A DNA stretch of 64,000 bases from Bacteroidota bacterium. Lineage in GTDB: Bacteria; Bacteroidota; Bacteroidia; Flavobacteriales; Weeksellaceae. This document shows positions 62,302 to 64,000 of this stretch, piece by piece. A model generated the notes under the pieces. That model worked only from the letters and a program-made list of their open reading frames with translations, was not told where the DNA came from and searched no databases. Location of the stretch: NCBI GenBank assembly GCA_023393915.1, contig JAEXBS010000047.1, positions 434,001 through 498,000 of the forward strand, given 5' to 3'. A program made the position numbers and the translations under genes. Numbering within the stretch: position 1 is the first letter of the stretch; each line of letters begins with the position of its first letter.

Positions 62302-62631
62302 ATGTCAAAAACTACCACATTAAACGTAACTTTATTAGCTCCAAGAGAAAAACACCCAACTGTATTTGTTCACTTTGATCAGTTGAAAGAATCAGAGCAA
62401 TTAATCATTGAGAACGACCACGACCCAAAACCTCTCTATTACGAGCTACTCGCAGAACGAGGTGATATTTTTGAATGGACGTACTTAGAAAAAGGACCAG
62501 AATGGTTCAAAGTAAAAATAGAACTTAAAGGAGCGACAACGGAATCTCAAGATTCATCTCAAGATTCTCCAGAACTGAAGAAAGCCAAACTCTTACAAGA
62601 ACGTTCGGTTCAGTTTAAATGCAATGAATAA
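62302..62631 (+). CDS. DUF2249 protein
   Basis: A 109-residue single-domain protein with the hallmark sequence FDQLKESEQLIIENDHDPKPLYYELLAERGDIFEWTYLEKGPEWFKVKI (in pieces: NDHDPKPLYY at 39-47, WTYLEKGPEW at 59-68). The N terminus has H18, and H24 in HFDQL. DUF2249 proteins are commonly found near denitrification or NO-responsive genes; a TusA-like fold is assumed, and the biochemical role is not settled. The tail (residues 78-109) is Gln/Ser-rich. It lies 44 nt downstream of the Rrf2 gene. Confidence 0.9.
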   Translation: MSKTTTLNVTLLAPREKHPTVFVHFDQLKESEQLIIENDHDPKPLYYELLAERGDIFEWTYLEKGPEWFKVKIELKGATTESQDSSQDSPELKKAKLLQERSVQFKCNE

Positions 62632-62670
62632 CAAAAATCCCTTTACTTAACTTTATTAAAATTAGGACCT

Positions 62671-63162
62671 ATGAGCCCCACACCGATCAAACGCAATCCC
62701 AGTTTAGTTCCATTATCTAGAGAGCACCACGGAACCCTATTGTTCTGCTGGAAATTGAAACTCGGATTAATGCGAAAATTATCCTTAGAGCGTATGATCC
62801 GCTATATTCTTTGGTTCGAAAAGGAGCACCTAGCGCCTCATTTTGACTCAGAGGAACAACTCATATTTAAAAGTAATAAGGATCCATTGGTTAAAAAAGC
62901 TCTAGACGAACATCGAGAAATAGAATCCCTTTTATGTAAGATTAAAAAAGCGGATACGAAGGCTGATGAACTTATCGCTGAGCTATCAGAAAAAATCAAT
63001 AAACATACCCGTTACGAAGAAAGAGAGCTCTTCCCTCATCTTGAACAGACACTCTCAGCAAAGGAGTTAGAGCAAATTGGAATCGAACTTGCAAAAGAGC
63101 CTCATACGGCAGATGAAAACTACGATGATCCTTTCTGGGAAGACTCCGCTACTAAATCATGA
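62671..63162 (+). CDS. Hemerythrin-domain protein
   Basis: A 163-residue helical protein of the HHE family: VPLSREHHGTLLFCWKLK (H19/H20), LAPHFDSEEQLIF (H57-x3-E61), DEHREIE (H81), KHTRYEERELFPHLE (H112-x3-E116, H123). These are the expected di-iron ligands of a four-helix bundle. It is smaller than RIC and lacks the DUF542 domain, so it may bind O2 or NO, or store iron. It starts 39 nt after the DUF2249 gene and 6 nt before the next gene, so it is in an operon. Confidence 0.9.
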   Translation: MSPTPIKRNPSLVPLSREHHGTLLFCWKLKLGLMRKLSLERMIRYILWFEKEHLAPHFDSEEQLIFKSNKDPLVKKALDEHREIESLLCKIKKADTKADELIAELSEKINKHTRYEERELFPHLEQTLSAKELEQIGIELAKEPHTADENYDDPFWEDSATKS

Positions 63163-63168
63163 TGTGAA

Positions 63169-64000
63169 ATGAAAACGATCCATCCAAAAACCAAAATAAG
63201 TGAAATTATAGCTATGGATGTCCGGGCGATAGAAGCTATTGCCTCCCTTTCTAAACCATTAAATAAGTTAAGAAACCCTCTTTTAAGGAAGGTAATGGCT
63301 TCGCGCGTCACACTCAAAGAGGCTTGTGCCATGGGAAAAGTTAGTCCTCAAAAAATGAAAGATGCGCTTCTACCATTAGGAATTCAATTGGAGCTTTCAA
63401 TGCATGAGAATTTTGATTCTTCAGCATTGGAGCCCAGTTGGCTTAGAGAAGCGACTTCCAGCGAAATCACTCATTATGACGTTCGCTCTATTATAGAGGA
63501 AGGTAGCGATCCATTAAAGGAAATACTAAATAAGTTTAAGTACATTGAGCCCGGAAAAATATTGTGTATTCATAACACATTTGTTCCGACCCCACTTATT
63601 CATCTTTTGAAAGAGAAACTGGCTGAGGATTCTTTTGTAGAAAGAAAAGAGGACAAGCTGTTTTTGACCTATTTCCTGAAGAAAAACTCAAGCCTAGAGT
63701 CCGAAGCAACAGAGATTAATAAGAAAAACGACACCTTAGAATTCCATTCAAAGGATAGCTTCAAAACCATTCTAGCAGGTTTCTCCGAAACGCAAATTAA
63801 AAAACTAGATGTTCGTCACCTTGAGATGCCCTTACCGATGCAAACCATTTTACAAGAGCTTGCTGTACTCAAAGGGGAAGAAATACTTTGGGTGCAGCAC
63901 AAAAGAATTCCAATCTATCTTCTAGAAGAAATAAAAGAGTCCAATTTCAGAATTGATGCACTAGAAGAAGGAGAGAATCAAGTTCAGCTTCTTTTTAGAA
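63169..64000 (+). CDS. DUF1858-DUF2249-DUF2249 protein (partial, runs off the edge)
   Basis: Read directly from the sequence; it has no stop before the window end, with 277 codons visible. Residues 1-65 resemble DUF1858 (TKISEIIAMDVRAIEAIASL, LRNPLLRKVMASRVTLKEA). Two DUF2249-like domains follow, at about 103-160 (HYDVRSIIEEGSDPLKEIL ... GKILCIHNTFVPTPL) and 217-277 (LDVRHLEMPLPMQTIL ... EEILWVQHKRIPIYLL). The His and Pro in the second domain match DUF2249 hallmarks. The start is ATG at 63169, 6 nt after the hemerythrin gene. Such proteins accompany NO reductase or denitrification genes, so such genes may follow to the right. Confidence 0.8.
   Translation, partial: MKTIHPKTKISEIIAMDVRAIEAIASLSKPLNKLRNPLLRKVMASRVTLKEACAMGKVSPQKMKDALLPLGIQLELSMHENFDSSALEPSWLREATSSEITHYDVRSIIEEGSDPLKEILNKFKYIEPGKILCIHNTFVPTPLIHLLKEKLAEDSFVERKEDKLFLTYFLKKNSSLESEATEINKKNDTLEFHSKDSFKTILAGFSETQIKKLDVRHLEMPLPMQTILQELAVLKGEEILWVQHKRIPIYLLEEIKESNFRIDALEEGENQVQLLFR

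Noticed and set aside
63120..63332. Minus-strand open frame at the right edge
   Set aside because: It is antisense to the hemerythrin end and the DUF1858/DUF2249 gene, which have clear family motifs.
1..64000. CRISPR arrays, insertion sequences, prophage genes or rRNA
   Set aside because: No regularly spaced repeats, transposase motifs, phage structural genes or rRNA signatures were seen; only the two identical tRNA-Lys genes repeat.

Overview
The window is a low-GC (by eye under 40%) chromosomal segment of a member of Bacteroidota, most likely order Flavobacteriales. Several signals agree. Promoters carry the Bacteroidota -7 box TAnnTTTG and there are few Shine-Dalgarno sequences. The gene neighbourhoods are flavobacterial: rsmE-tsaD divergent from tamB, and panC divergent from a short GT5 glycogen-synthase-like gene, a DUF4270 lipoprotein gene and glmS. 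A split transketolase, S9 dipeptidyl peptidase, three POT peptide transporters, malate:quinone oxidoreductase and MtaB fit the same picture. I see no phage, insertion sequence, CRISPR array or rRNA operon, so this is mostly core chromosome with a few accessory patches.

Layout. 1-4.2 kb: end of asparagine synthetase, tRNA-Ser, asparaginase and three RNA-modification genes (trmH, rsmE, tsaD). 4.2-9.6 kb: the large TamB-type envelope protein and an Lrp/AsnC regulator. 9.6-11.7 kb: a nitrosative-stress block (four-helix membrane protein, Rrf2-family regulator, RIC/ScdA iron-sulfur repair protein, DUF486 membrane protein). 11.8-24.5 kb: a long minus-strand run with two-subunit transketolase, Na+/solute symporter, CPA2 antiporter, acetyltransferase, pirin, LLM flavin oxidoreductase, catalase, MFS exporter and a FAD oxidoreductase. 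24.6-33.7 kb: glmS/DUF4270/GT5 operon, panC, a Lys-Leu-Lys tRNA cluster, aroK, an S4-domain protein, a degenerate FKBP-like lipoprotein and an FMN-dependent glutamate-synthase-like protein. 33.9-39.2 kb: mtaB, two unknown genes (one with a PD-(D/E)XK-like motif), a GT35 glucan phosphorylase homologue and another unknown. 39.3-46.9 kb: peptide utilisation (DPP IV followed by three POT transporters) and a thioredoxin-like protein. 47-61.6 kb: recG, two tiny membrane proteins, a kinase/receiver/AraC trio, dapA, a split 5'-nucleotidase, recO, mqo, gpsA and an M23 peptidase. 61.7-64 kb: a second nitrosative-stress block (Rrf2 regulator, DUF2249 protein, hemerythrin, DUF1858/DUF2249 protein) that runs off the right edge.

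Most notable observations. (1) The two Rrf2 loci, 52 kb apart, share an operator-like palindrome in the same place relative to the -7 box, which predicts one NO or Fe-S-responsive regulon. (2) Both glycogen-metabolism homologues lack hallmark catalytic residues: the GT35 phosphorylase has Thr where the PLP-binding Lys belongs, and the GT5 protein is a lone N-terminal domain without the KTGG-type motif. (3) Several small or unknown genes merit attention, including a 50-residue membrane protein at 49380-49532 and the partial DUF1858/DUF2249 gene at the right edge.

All calls rest on reading the sequence and on motif recognition; no database search was possible.
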